Shown here in pieces: positions 6,626-15,052 of a stretch of DNA of 19,310 nucleotides. The notes under the pieces are model-generated. The model was given only the letters and a program-made list of their open reading frames with translations. It ran no database searches and was not told the DNA's origin. Location: NCBI GenBank assembly GCA_021442845.1, contig JABUSD010000403.1, positions 1-19,310 on the forward strand, written 5' to 3'. Within the stretch, counting starts at the first letter, position 1. The number at the start of each line of letters is the position of its first letter. The DNA is from Holdemanella sp. (lineage in GTDB: Bacteria > Bacillota_I > Bacilli_A > Erysipelotrichales > Erysipelotrichaceae). A program made the position numbers and the translations under genes.

Positions 6626-6649
6626 GTGGGAGAGTCTACCCACTTTTTT
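6626..6649 (+). terminator. Expression-platform terminator of the glycine riboswitch
   Basis: GTGGG (6626-6630) pairs with CCCAC (6639-6643), followed by six T, 15 nt before the symporter start codon. Just upstream, GGACAGAG (6597-6604), which includes the 3' strand of aptamer 2's closing stem, can pair with CTTTGTCT (6618-6625). That gives an alternative fold exclusive of ligand-stabilised P1. Confidence 0.75.
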
Positions 6650-6663
6650 ATTTAGGAAGGGAA

Positions 6664-8145
6664 ATGTATATGGATTTTATTGTATCGCTTAACAACTATT
6701 TGAATGGAATTGTCTGGGGGCCAATTGGACTATTCCTATTATTCATCGCTGGTTTATGGATGACTTTATTGACGAAAGGATTCCAGGTTACACATTTCAT
6801 ACACTGGATGAAGCAGACAGTCGGAGCTATTTTCCAGGATAAGAATGTAACGGCTCATACGGATAAGGAAGACAAGGCAATTTCCCAGTTCCAGTCTTTG
6901 TGTACAGCACTTGCAGCAACGATTGGAACAGGAAATATCGTAGGTGTATCAACCGCTATTATCAGCGGTGGACCAGGAGCTATTTTCTGGATGTGGGTTA
7001 TGGCTATCCTTGGAATGATGACGAACTATTCGGAAAATGTATTGGGTATTTATTATCGTAGAAGAAATCAGAAAGGTGAATGGTCAGGGGGAGCCATGTA
7101 CTATTTATCAGAAGGTTTAGGATCAAAGAAGAACTGCAAGACGTTAGGTAAAGTGTTGGCAGTTGTATTCAGTGCTTTCTGTGGTTTGGCAAGCTTTGGG
7201 ATTGGAAATATTGCACAGGTAAATTCCATTGCTAGCAATATCCAGACAGCCTTTAATGTACCAACTTATATTACAGGTATTGCTGTCATGATTCTTGCAG
7301 GACTTGTTGTATTAGGTGGATTAAAGCGTGTCGCATCGGTTACAGAAAAATTAGTTCCATTCATGGCGATTGCTTATGTAGTAGGAGCGCTTGTGATTGT
7401 TGGATGTAACGCATCTATGATACCAGCAGCCCTTGTATCAATCTTTAAAGGTGCTTTTGGATTAAAGGCAGCAACAGGTGGTGTACTAGGATATGGACTT
7501 AAAGCGGCTATTACCTGGGGATTCAAACGAGGAGCTTTCTCAAATGAAGCTGGGTTAGGATCATCTGTAATGGTTCACTCTTCATCCAATGTAAAAGAAC
7601 CAGTTCAACAAGGTATGTGGGGAATCTTTGAAGTATTTGCCGATACGATTATCGTATGTACTTTAACAGCTCTTGTTGTATTGACATCCGGATTCTTTGA
7701 TTTATCCACTGGATTACAGGTTGTCGATGTACAGGCATCTTCTGTAGTAGGACAGGCGTTTGGTAATGTCTTTGGCTCTATCGGACCTAAATTTATTGCC
7801 ATATCGGTATTGATGTTTGCCTTCTCAACAATTCTAGGATGGTCACATTATGGTGGTAAGAGTATCGAATACCTATTTGGTGAAAAGGTCGTAAAATTCT
7901 ATCATGTCATCTTCTGTGGTATGTCATTTTTCAGCGCTACGATGGAATTGGGATTGGCATGGGATATTTCAGATACATTCAATGGATTGATGATGCTTCC
8001 AAACTTGATTGGTGTTCTTGCCTTATCTGGAACGGTTGCCAAAATTACGAAGAACTATGTGGATCGAACATTTAATAAAGCGGATATCAAACCGATGTAT
8101 TCTGCTTATGAAGATATACAATTAGAACAGGAAAAGAGCGAATAA
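6664..8145 (+). CDS. Alanine/glycine:cation symporter (AGCS family)
   Basis: A 493-aa polytopic membrane protein that imports alanine and/or glycine with Na+ or H+. The family signature is clear: ATIGTGNIVGVSTAI at residues 85-99, followed by GGPGAIFWMW, NYSENVLG and SGGAMYYL, and later FSNEAGLGSS. About ten to eleven hydrophobic helices are seen. The frame stays open upstream to 6562, but that stretch lies in the riboswitch. ATG 6664 follows AGGAAGGG (6654-6661); ATG 6670, two codons on, is an alternative. The glycine riboswitch argues that glycine is a physiological substrate. It converges on the M32 peptidase gene, sharing a terminator. Confidence 0.94.
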   Translation: MYMDFIVSLNNYLNGIVWGPIGLFLLFIAGLWMTLLTKGFQVTHFIHWMKQTVGAIFQDKNVTAHTDKEDKAISQFQSLCTALAATIGTGNIVGVSTAIISGGPGAIFWMWVMAILGMMTNYSENVLGIYYRRRNQKGEWSGGAMYYLSEGLGSKKNCKTLGKVLAVVFSAFCGLASFGIGNIAQVNSIASNIQTAFNVPTYITGIAVMILAGLVVLGGLKRVASVTEKLVPFMAIAYVVGALVIVGCNASMIPAALVSIFKGAFGLKAATGGVLGYGLKAAITWGFKRGAFSNEAGLGSSVMVHSSSNVKEPVQQGMWGIFEVFADTIIVCTLTALVVLTSGFFDLSTGLQVVDVQASSVVGQAFGNVFGSIGPKFIAISVLMFAFSTILGWSHYGGKSIEYLFGEKVVKFYHVIFCGMSFFSATMELGLAWDISDTFNGLMMLPNLIGVLALSGTVAKITKNYVDRTFNKADIKPMYSAYEDIQLEQEKSE

Positions 8146-8155
8146 TCGCTCTTTT
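8132..8155. terminator. Bidirectional terminator between symporter and M32 peptidase genes
   Basis: AAAAGAGCGA pairs perfectly with TCGCTCTTTT around an ATAA loop, giving a T-run on both strands. It contains the symporter stop codon and overlaps the stop of the convergent peptidase gene. Confidence 0.85.
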
Positions 8156-9644
8156 ATAGTTTATATAGCTTTGTATATTTCTCGGTTAGATAGTTGATAT
8201 AGTAATCAGGATTGAATGGTTCCTTTGTTACTTTTTCTACAATTTCTTCCATTGATAGGCTGGCCCCATATTTATGAACGTTTTCTTTTAGCCAGTCGGT
8301 TACAATTTCAAAGCGATGCGACTGTAATACTTCATCCACATCAATTTCCTTAACCATTGTTGCATAGATCTGAGCCGCATAAGCACTTCCTAAGGCATAG
8401 CTTGGGAAATATCCAAACGAACCATCAGACCAGTGGATATCCTGTAATACACCTTCTGTATCAGTAGCTGGTCTTACCTGCAGATAACTTTCATATTTAT
8501 CTGCCCATAATTCTGGAAGCTTATCATAATCCATGGTTCCGTTTACCATTTCTTTTTCTAATTCATATCGAATCAGGATATGCAATGGATATGTCAATTC
8601 ATCAGCTTCTGTTCGAATCAATCCGCATTCGGATTTATTGATCATTTCATATAATTCTTCTAATGTTACATCCTTGAATTCTTCAAACTGTTCCTTTAAG
8701 GAAGGAAGAATGGCTTTCCAGAATCCTTTTGATCGTCCAATATGATTTTCCAGGAATCTGGATTGGGACTCATGAGCGGCACAATATGGATCATAGAACA
8801 TAGTCCCCGCATAGTCTTCATCAACCTGTAATCCATATAAAGCGTGGCCATATTCATGTACCGTAGAAAGAATAGCGCTTAAGAAGCGATCTGGATAATA
8901 ATGGGTTGTGATACGTGCATCCGCTGGTGAAAATGAACTTGTAAATGGATGCTCTGTTGTGGAAAGGAATACTTTTCCTGGATCGGCTTGCAGGAATTTT
9001 AATATGCTTTTCATGAAAATATCCTGTTTTTCTTCATCGATGCGCACATGAAGAAGGGCATCATCAATTGTATAGGGGCTCTGATTAACTTTCTTAATCA
9101 ATGGAATAATCTTTTCTTTTACTTTGCTGAAGAAGATATCGTATTTTTCTTCTGTCATTCCTTTTTCATATTGATCCAATAGATAATCATACGCTTTTTC
9201 CTTGTTGAAACGATTGGAGTAGGATGAAATCTTTAGTGTTGTTTCTACGACGTTCTTAAGATAGGGTTTAAAACTCTCATAATCATTGCTTGCCTTAGCT
9301 TCATGCCATACCATCATAGAATCGTTTCTTAACTTCATATATTTCTGGTATTCATCGTTTGGAATTGTCTGTGTATCAGAAATTTTCTGTAAACGTAAGA
9401 ATACTTCCTTGTATTCTAATGAATCTGAATCTAATGTCTTTAGATAGTCTTGCATCTTCTGGATTGTTTCAGGGTTGTTTTCAACCTGGAAACATTCTGT
9501 CTGTAGAATCGCAAGCATTTCATTTGAATAAGGTACACCTTTCTTTGGAGCAATTGTCATCTGTTCAAAAGAAATGGTATTAACCGCAAGCTGAAAAGCC
9601 TGGATTGTCTTTATATATTTTTCATAGAATGGTTCAAATTTCAT
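8154..9644 (-). CDS. Metallocarboxypeptidase, M32 (Taq) family
   Basis: A 496-aa cytosolic zinc carboxypeptidase that removes C-terminal residues from peptides, with broad specificity. The zinc motif HEYGH is at residues 263-267. The third ligand lies in HESQSR (Glu292). The family-specific HPF (232-234) and DARITTHY (242-249) are present. Length is normal (about 500). The frame is open a further 14 codons upstream, but ATG 9644 is preceded by GGAGG with 7 nt spacing and aligns with the family's usual N-terminus. The gene is alone on this strand, with a terminator of the upstream corA-like gene before it and a shared terminator after it. With PepD it suggests peptide catabolism. Confidence 0.95.
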   Translation of the reverse strand: MKFEPFYEKYIKTIQAFQLAVNTISFEQMTIAPKKGVPYSNEMLAILQTECFQVENNPETIQKMQDYLKTLDSDSLEYKEVFLRLQKISDTQTIPNDEYQKYMKLRNDSMMVWHEAKASNDYESFKPYLKNVVETTLKISSYSNRFNKEKAYDYLLDQYEKGMTEEKYDIFFSKVKEKIIPLIKKVNQSPYTIDDALLHVRIDEEKQDIFMKSILKFLQADPGKVFLSTTEHPFTSSFSPADARITTHYYPDRFLSAILSTVHEYGHALYGLQVDEDYAGTMFYDPYCAAHESQSRFLENHIGRSKGFWKAILPSLKEQFEEFKDVTLEELYEMINKSECGLIRTEADELTYPLHILIRYELEKEMVNGTMDYDKLPELWADKYESYLQVRPATDTEGVLQDIHWSDGSFGYFPSYALGSAYAAQIYATMVKEIDVDEVLQSHRFEIVTDWLKENVHKYGASLSMEEIVEKVTKEPFNPDYYINYLTEKYTKLYKL

Positions 9645-9674
9645 GTATTTATCCTCCGCATACAGTAGTATATC

Positions 9675-9705
9675 AAAAAAAGACAATGAAATGTATCATT
9701 GTCTT
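9675..9705 (-). terminator. Terminator of the CorA-family gene
   Basis: On the minus strand AAGACAATGA pairs with TCATTGTCTT around a 6-nt loop, followed by further T. The first arm includes part of the stop codon of the gene at 9704-10618. Confidence 0.85.
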
Positions 9706-10618
9706 AGTTAATCTGTCTTAGTATCAGGAAGGCGACTATACACATGGTAATTGAGAATACAAATGGAAACCAGCTGATAGCCATTGGTAGTCCAATAACA
9801 TTCATTCCATAGAATCCATAGACCATATTTGGGATTTCCATAACCATCGTGATAATTGTCAGTTTCTTCATCAATTCATTCAGGTTGTTGGAGATGACAT
9901 TTGAGAATGTATCCATGGTTTCATTGATGACTTCCTTGTAGATGGAACACATTTCAGCACCTTGTCGAATCTCGATAAGGACATCATCCAATAAATCCTG
10001 ATCGTCTTCATCAAGGAAGATATATTTACCACGCTGAACGCGGTTTAGTGTCAGTTCGTTGGCACGAAGGGATGTTGAGAAATAAACCAATGCCTTTTCG
10101 TGTTTCAGCATCCTCAACAGTTCTTCATTGCTGGTAGATTTACTCAGTTCCTTTTCAATCTGAGTTGTGATTCGATCAATCTGGCGCAGATAAGCCAGAT
10201 ATTTTTGTGACATGCGAAGCATCAGAGATAAAAAGAAGCGAGGCCGTTTGTGGGTATCAATACGAAGTGTACCGGTTTTGATATCATCGAAGATATGGTG
10301 ATCCTGCAATCCGATTGTGAATATATAACCGTCGATCAACACAATACCAATTGGACCTGTTTCATATCCATCCTCTTCTTTCACATAATGAGGATAGTCG
10401 GCAATGACAAGACACTGATTTAAATCATCATCAAAATCGATGTGGGCACGTTCTTCCTGGTCGATAGATGCACGGATGAAATCGGGATTGATCTTAAAAA
10501 AATCGCGCAGATAAACAAGTTCCTGTCTTGATGGATCAATCACATTGACCCAGCATCCTGGATGGGGGTCAAAGACTTCAGTTGTACTGCCGTCAATGGT
10601 TTCATAAAAGTTAATCAT
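9704..10618 (-). CDS. CorA-family divalent metal ion transporter
   Basis: A 304-aa membrane protein. A long N-terminal cytoplasmic domain ends in charged helices, followed by two C-terminal membrane segments. The family signature YGFYGMNV is at the end of the first segment (GMN 271-273). CorA proteins are pentameric channels for Mg2+ (some for Co2+, Ni2+ or Zn2+). The loop after GMN (VIGLPMAISW) lacks the acidic residues of the classical Mg2+ loop, so metal preference is open. ATG 10618 has AAGGA 8 nt upstream. A TTG two codons earlier is in frame but only 2 nt from the ribosome binding site. It follows the aromatic operon terminator and has its own likely promoter. Confidence 0.9.
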   Translation of the reverse strand: MINFYETIDGSTTEVFDPHPGCWVNVIDPSRQELVYLRDFFKINPDFIRASIDQEERAHIDFDDDLNQCLVIADYPHYVKEEDGYETGPIGIVLIDGYIFTIGLQDHHIFDDIKTGTLRIDTHKRPRFFLSLMLRMSQKYLAYLRQIDRITTQIEKELSKSTSNEELLRMLKHEKALVYFSTSLRANELTLNRVQRGKYIFLDEDDQDLLDDVLIEIRQGAEMCSIYKEVINETMDTFSNVISNNLNELMKKLTIITMVMEIPNMVYGFYGMNVIGLPMAISWFPFVFSITMCIVAFLILRQIN

Positions 10619-10639
10619 AGTCAAGTTCCTTCTTTCCCT

Positions 10640-10648
10640 ATTGTAGCA
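10640..10648 (-). promoter_or_regulatory. Extended -10 promoter of the CorA-family gene
   Basis: Minus-strand TGCTACAAT (TGn plus TACAAT) lies 21 nt before the start codon, directly after the terminator of the aromatic operon. No good -35 is visible. Confidence 0.45.
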
Positions 10649-10649
10649 T

Positions 10650-10683
10650 ATAAAGAAAACAGATGTAGAAAAAACATCTGTTT
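10650..10683 (-). terminator. Terminator of the aroB-aroC-aroA-tyrA operon
   Basis: On the minus strand AAACAGATGT pairs with ACATCTGTTT around a 7-nt loop, followed by TCTTTA. The stem begins within the tyrA stop codon. Confidence 0.8.
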
Positions 10684-11551
10684 ATCGCTTACGTTTATCA
10701 TTCGTGTTGAACATTTTGCGTCTTTTTGTGGACTGAACAAAGAGGCGTTTCATTTCTTCGGTATCTTCATTCTGTAAGGCATCTCTAAAATGTGAAATCG
10801 AATCGATGAACTGGTTCGTTTCATCAAGAAGGATATCCTTGTTTAGAAGGAAAAGCTCTGTCCACATATTTTCGTTGATGCAGGCAATGCGGGTTAAATC
10901 TCTAAAACTATCGCCTGTATATTCGACAAGATGAGAATTATCATGTGTATTCATCAGACTGACCGCAATCATATGACACAACTGGGATAGGAAGGCGATC
11001 ATATAATCGTGTTCTTCACAAGTAAGTATTGCGATATGATTGAAATGCAATGTATAGGCAAGGTCATGACAGAAATCAATCGCTTCTTTTGTGTTTGATT
11101 CTGTTGGCGTAATAATGAAATTGGCATTTTTAAACATTTCCGTATTGGCATATTCAATACCACTTGTTTCTCTTCCTGCCATAGGGTGGCAGGATATGAA
11201 TTCTACATCCATATCTTTTAATTCATCCTGGATAACGGATACGATATTTGTTTTTACACCACTGACATCTGTGATTAAAGCTTTGTTCTTGAACAGATGT
11301 TTGTATTCTTTTACCCATTCAATCATTTTTGTCGGATATAAACCGAAGATGACAACATCGGCTTCTGTGATAAATTCATCACATTCTGTTTGCCCTTTAT
11401 CGATAAAACCGTTTTCTAAGGCATAATCTATCGTTTCCTGTCTTCTTGCCAATCCATATACTGTATAGCCTTCTTTTTTTAGGCCTAGCGCATAGCTTCC
11501 TCCTAATAGACCAAGGCCTACAATTAAGAATTTTTTATTTTTACTGATCAT
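10682..11551 (-). CDS. tyrA: Prephenate dehydrogenase
   Basis: A 289-aa cytosolic enzyme that oxidatively decarboxylates prephenate to 4-hydroxyphenylpyruvate with NAD(P)+, the tyrosine branch. The N-terminal Rossmann motif is VGLGLLGGSYALGL (about residues 11-24), followed by DVVIFGLYP, ITDVSGVKT and the substrate segment SCHPMAGRETSG. The protein stops after the helical domain: there is no C-terminal ACT domain such as the longer Bacillus TyrA (about 370 aa) carries, so direct feedback by tyrosine through ACT is unlikely. Its ATG overlaps the aroA stop by 4 nt (ATGA), with GGTGG in the end of aroA as ribosome binding site. It is the last gene of the operon. Confidence 0.95.
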   Translation of the reverse strand: MISKNKKFLIVGLGLLGGSYALGLKKEGYTVYGLARRQETIDYALENGFIDKGQTECDEFITEADVVIFGLYPTKMIEWVKEYKHLFKNKALITDVSGVKTNIVSVIQDELKDMDVEFISCHPMAGRETSGIEYANTEMFKNANFIITPTESNTKEAIDFCHDLAYTLHFNHIAILTCEEHDYMIAFLSQLCHMIAVSLMNTHDNSHLVEYTGDSFRDLTRIACINENMWTELFLLNKDILLDETNQFIDSISHFRDALQNEDTEEMKRLFVQSTKRRKMFNTNDKRKR

Positions 11552-12819
11552 AGTATTTCCACCTTTCCTTGAATGATTGAAATATCTTTAAAGAAATCCG
11601 GATAGGATTTTTCGATTGCCTGGGCACCTTCTATGAAGGAAGGGGATTTTGCGCATAGGGCAAATATGGTCATAGCCATCACAATGCGATGATCGTTGTG
11701 TCCCTGTATAAGGATTTCCTGTGCGTTTTCATAGCCATCTTTTCCATAGATGATGATTTCATCTTCTGTAGAAGCGATGTCAACGCCCCATTTTCTAAGT
11801 TCGCATTCCATTGCTTCAATGCGATCGCTTTCCTTCATGCGTAATCTTTTTGCATGGGTGATGATTGTCTTTGAAGGAATGTAGCTTGCTAGTACACATA
11901 AAACAGGACCTAAATCCGGACAATTCGATAAATCGATAATCTGCCCGTGTCTTGAATCTGGTGAAATTGTGATTGTTGAATCCTTGACATCCAATAAAGC
12001 ACCTGCCTTTTTCACAAAATCAAGAATTATTTTATCTCCCTGTGCAGAATCTGGATTCATATTGTGACAGGATATAGTATGGTTTAAAGCGCCTAAAACC
12101 GCAAAGAAAGCCATCTGGGAATAGTCACCTTCCACAGAGATGTCTTTTGATATATACTGCTGGTTTCCTTTTATGGAATAGGCATACTCGGATGTTTCTT
12201 CAATCTGAATGCCAAACTGTTTTAACATGGAAATGGTCAGATTGACATAGGATTTTGACTCATAAGGAGGAAGAATTTCAATGGTACTATCAGCATCCAT
12301 TAAAGGAAGCGCGAATAAGAGTCCACTGATAAACTGGGATGAAACATCCCCTTTTAATACATAGGCGCCTGGTTTTAGAGAACCTTTGATTTTTATGGAA
12401 TCATCGGATTGTATAAAGGAAAGGCTTTGATGGTCAAATAGTTCCTGATAAATTTCCATAGGTCTTGCCAACAGGCGCCCTTGCCCTTTAAAAATAATTT
12501 CTTTTCCTGTTAAAGATGCGATAGGAATCAGAAAGCGAAGGGTAGATCCGCTTTCAAAACAATCACATACAATGGAATCTTTAACATTCTGTAAATCACA
12601 TCCGGTGATAGTGCAGGACGATTTGTTCTTTTGAATGGCTGCCCCTAATGCTTCCATGCATTGGATTGTCGCATCAATATCCTTTGAATATGTAATATTG
12701 GATATAACACTTGTTCCTTTTGATAGCGATGCACAGATAATGGCGCGGTGAGCCATGGATTTAGAAGCAGGAATCTCTATGCTTCCTTCTACAGTTGATG
12801 GAATAATCTTTACTTTCAT
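11548..12819 (-). CDS. aroA: 3-phosphoshikimate 1-carboxyvinyltransferase (EPSP synthase)
   Basis: A 423-aa cytosolic enzyme that joins phosphoenolpyruvate to shikimate-3-phosphate, giving EPSP. Conserved segments appear in order: PASKSMAHRA (Lys20), ESGSTLRFLIP, GDVSSQFISGLL, LRMKESDRIEAM and GHNDHRIVMA. Length is typical. The PEP-site loop reads ESGSTLRF rather than the LGNAGTAMRP of plant and enterobacterial class I enzymes; I draw no conclusion on inhibitor sensitivity from that. The ATG overlaps the aroC stop by 4 nt, and the stop overlaps the tyrA start by 4 nt, so translation is probably coupled along the operon. Confidence 0.96.
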   Translation of the reverse strand: MKVKIIPSTVEGSIEIPASKSMAHRAIICASLSKGTSVISNITYSKDIDATIQCMEALGAAIQKNKSSCTITGCDLQNVKDSIVCDCFESGSTLRFLIPIASLTGKEIIFKGQGRLLARPMEIYQELFDHQSLSFIQSDDSIKIKGSLKPGAYVLKGDVSSQFISGLLFALPLMDADSTIEILPPYESKSYVNLTISMLKQFGIQIEETSEYAYSIKGNQQYISKDISVEGDYSQMAFFAVLGALNHTISCHNMNPDSAQGDKIILDFVKKAGALLDVKDSTITISPDSRHGQIIDLSNCPDLGPVLCVLASYIPSKTIITHAKRLRMKESDRIEAMECELRKWGVDIASTEDEIIIYGKDGYENAQEILIQGHNDHRIVMAMTIFALCAKSPSFIEGAQAIEKSYPDFFKDISIIQGKVEIL

Positions 12820-13925
12820 AGTTTCTCTCCCTGGAAAGGAGCAACCGCAAGTCTTGACATAAACAAATCAAGGATACCAAAGGCTACAATCGAATCAATA
12901 ACGATTCTAGCACGATGCAGGATGCATGGATCATGCCTTCCCTGGATTACAAGTTTTCTGTTTTCCTTTGTCAGATAATCCACCGAATCCTGTTCCTTAA
13001 AAATAGAAGGGGTCGGCTTGATGCATGTATGAATGATGACTGGCATACCATTGGAGATTCCCCCGTTTATGCCAGCATTATTATTGGTTGTAGTAGATAT
13101 TGTATCGGTATAGATGAATGAATCATTTGCCTGGGATCCTTTCATTGTCGCAAAGTGAAAGCCTGCACCAAAGGATACCCCTTTGGTGGCAGGGATAGAG
13201 AATAACAGATGGCTTAATACACTTTCAATCGAATCAAAGAAAGGTTCTCCGATTCCGGCAGGAAGGCCAATAATAGCTGTTTCCAGAATACCTCCTACAG
13301 AATCAAGCTCTGATGCAGCTTTTTCAATACAGGAAATCATGTCTTCTCTTTTACTTTCATTAAGCACAGAAAAGTCTTTTCTGTTTACTTCGTCAATCTG
13401 ATTTGATAATGTATTTAAATCTTCGCTGAAGCACTCATCATGAATTGTGTATAATTGTTCAATATGGGATCCGATCTTAATTCCTCTGGTTTCAAGAATC
13501 TGTCGGCAGATACTTCCAGCTGCTACTATACAGGCAGTCAATCTTCCAGAGAAGTGACCACCACCACGAAAATCCTGATATCCGTTGTATTTTTCAAAAG
13601 CGGTAAAGTCGGCATGCCCAGGGCGAAGCCTTCCGTGAAGCGTTGTATAGTCTTTGGATTGCTGGCTTTTATTTTGAATCAGCAGTGTTAAGGCTGTTCC
13701 GGTTGTATATCCGTTGTAGTAACCAGAAACGATTTCAACGGCATCCTCTTCATGCCGCTGGGTTGATATTTTACCGGTTGCCTTTCTTTTGTTCATATCT
13801 AAGGCAATACGCTCTTCATCAATTTTAAATCCTGCTGGAAGTCCATCCAGTGTAATTCCAATGCAGGATCCATGGCTTTCCCCAAAGAGGGTTAAAGAGA
13901 TATTTGTTCCAAAATTATTCTTCAT
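12816..13925 (-). CDS. aroC: Chorismate synthase
   Basis: A 369-aa enzyme that eliminates phosphate from EPSP to give chorismate; it needs reduced FMN. It has the hallmark LTLFGESHG near the N-terminus, then RPGHADF, the glycine-rich FRGGGHFSGRLTA, and GINGGISNGMP. All are standard and the length is full. No dedicated flavin reductase lies nearby, so FMN is presumably reduced by a host enzyme elsewhere. The start overlaps the end of aroB by 11 nt (13915-13925), and the ribosome binding site falls within aroB, consistent with coupling. Confidence 0.97.
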   Translation of the reverse strand: MKNNFGTNISLTLFGESHGSCIGITLDGLPAGFKIDEERIALDMNKRKATGKISTQRHEEDAVEIVSGYYNGYTTGTALTLLIQNKSQQSKDYTTLHGRLRPGHADFTAFEKYNGYQDFRGGGHFSGRLTACIVAAGSICRQILETRGIKIGSHIEQLYTIHDECFSEDLNTLSNQIDEVNRKDFSVLNESKREDMISCIEKAASELDSVGGILETAIIGLPAGIGEPFFDSIESVLSHLLFSIPATKGVSFGAGFHFATMKGSQANDSFIYTDTISTTTNNNAGINGGISNGMPVIIHTCIKPTPSIFKEQDSVDYLTKENRKLVIQGRHDPCILHRARIVIDSIVAFGILDLFMSRLAVAPFQGEKL

Positions 13926-14928
13926 AAGGACCTCTTTCTAATACGTTTCGTATATCTTCATAAGACATATCAACAATTTCATAACTTCCTGCCTTTTTTA
14001 CTTTAATGATGGATACACTCGATGCAGCTCCTTTTTTATCGTGCATAATAAAATTCAACAAAGTATCTGTATCATAAGCAGGGATGGAAGGCAGTTCTAA
14101 TCTTTCATAAATTTTCTGGATTCGCATCTTTAAGTGCTTATCTTCAATAAAGAACAACATTCCCATGGCAACGCATTCTCCATGCAGGTATGTATTTAAT
14201 CCATAGGCTCCTTCAATGGCATGACCGATAGTATGACCAAAGTTTAGGATTTTACGAAGGTTGTTTTCTTTTTCATCCTGTTCTACAATCTGGCGTTTTA
14301 AATCAATGGAACGATAGACAATCTGATCGATGTTCAATTCATCCTTTTCAAATTCTTCGATTAAACTTTCCTCCAGAATCAGTCCCATTTTCAAAGCTTC
14401 AACAAGACCATTGTGCTGGTGTCGAAGGGGTAATGTCGATAATACATTGTTGTCGATGACAACAGCCTTTGGCTGCCAGAATGCACCAACTATATTTTTA
14501 TAATCGCCCATATCAATGGCTACTTTTCCACCTACGCTGGAATCAACCTGAGCTAGGGTTGTCGTTGGAATGTTGTAGAAATCAATCCCACGCATATAAC
14601 AGGCTGCAACAAATCCAGATAAATCACCAGTAACGCCACCTCCAATGGCGATGATGGCATCCTTCCTTGTCATACCTTTATCAATGCACGCTTGTAAGAG
14701 ATAAGCATATGTATCGATATTCTTAGATTGTTCTCCCTGGTTAAAACGAATAATATAAGCATCTGGGCATTGATTATACACAATGTCAATCCACTTGTCA
14801 GGTACGCCTGAATCGGCAATAAGCATAACCTTTCGGTCTACATTAATAGTATCGGTAATATGTGTAAGAGAATTGCGTTGAATTATAATTGGATACGATT
14901 TATCTTTTAAATCAACAATTAGCTTCAT
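13915..14928 (-). CDS. aroB: 3-dehydroquinate synthase
   Basis: A 337-aa NAD+- and metal-dependent cytosolic enzyme that cyclises DAHP to 3-dehydroquinate. NAD-binding AIGGGVTGDLSGF (about residues 94-106), PTTTLAQVDSSVGGK (121-135), and the metal-site segments LNFGHTIGHAIE and HGECVAMGM are intact. The start ATG follows AGGAGG with 8 nt spacing. It heads a four-gene operon and is divergent from pheA over 124 bp. DAHP synthase, AroD, AroE and shikimate kinase are missing from the window and must lie elsewhere if the pathway is complete. Confidence 0.97.
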   Translation of the reverse strand: MKLIVDLKDKSYPIIIQRNSLTHITDTINVDRKVMLIADSGVPDKWIDIVYNQCPDAYIIRFNQGEQSKNIDTYAYLLQACIDKGMTRKDAIIAIGGGVTGDLSGFVAACYMRGIDFYNIPTTTLAQVDSSVGGKVAIDMGDYKNIVGAFWQPKAVVIDNNVLSTLPLRHQHNGLVEALKMGLILEESLIEEFEKDELNIDQIVYRSIDLKRQIVEQDEKENNLRKILNFGHTIGHAIEGAYGLNTYLHGECVAMGMLFFIEDKHLKMRIQKIYERLELPSIPAYDTDTLLNFIMHDKKGAASSVSIIKVKKAGSYEIVDMSYEDIRNVLERGPYEE

Positions 14929-15052
14929 CAGCTGTTCCTCCTTTTGCTCATGTCTATCATATCATTATTTAAATGAAAAAAATGTAAATGTAATGAAAAT
15001 ATTATGAAAGATGTTTTTTGATGTGGTATTATATTTGGGTAATGAGGTATTT
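14929..15052. promoter_or_regulatory. Divergent intergenic region aroB/pheA
   Basis: Very AT-rich. On the plus strand TGGTATTAT (15024-15032) is an extended -10 element for pheA, leaving a leader of only about 14 nt. On the minus strand TATGAT near 14964-14969 could serve aroB, with no convincing -35. AATGTAAATGTAATG and nearby ATGAAA repeats between the two could be operator material, but no known box is recognisable. There is no room for a T-box or tryptophan-type attenuator on either side. Confidence 0.45.

Noticed and set aside
6562..6663. N-terminal extension of the symporter
   Set aside because: It lies in the glycine riboswitch and terminator; a good ribosome binding site precedes ATG 6664.
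13183..13401. Several 60-80 codon plus-strand frames within aroC (e.g. this one)
   Set aside because: Antisense shadows of the aroC coding sequence without translation signals.
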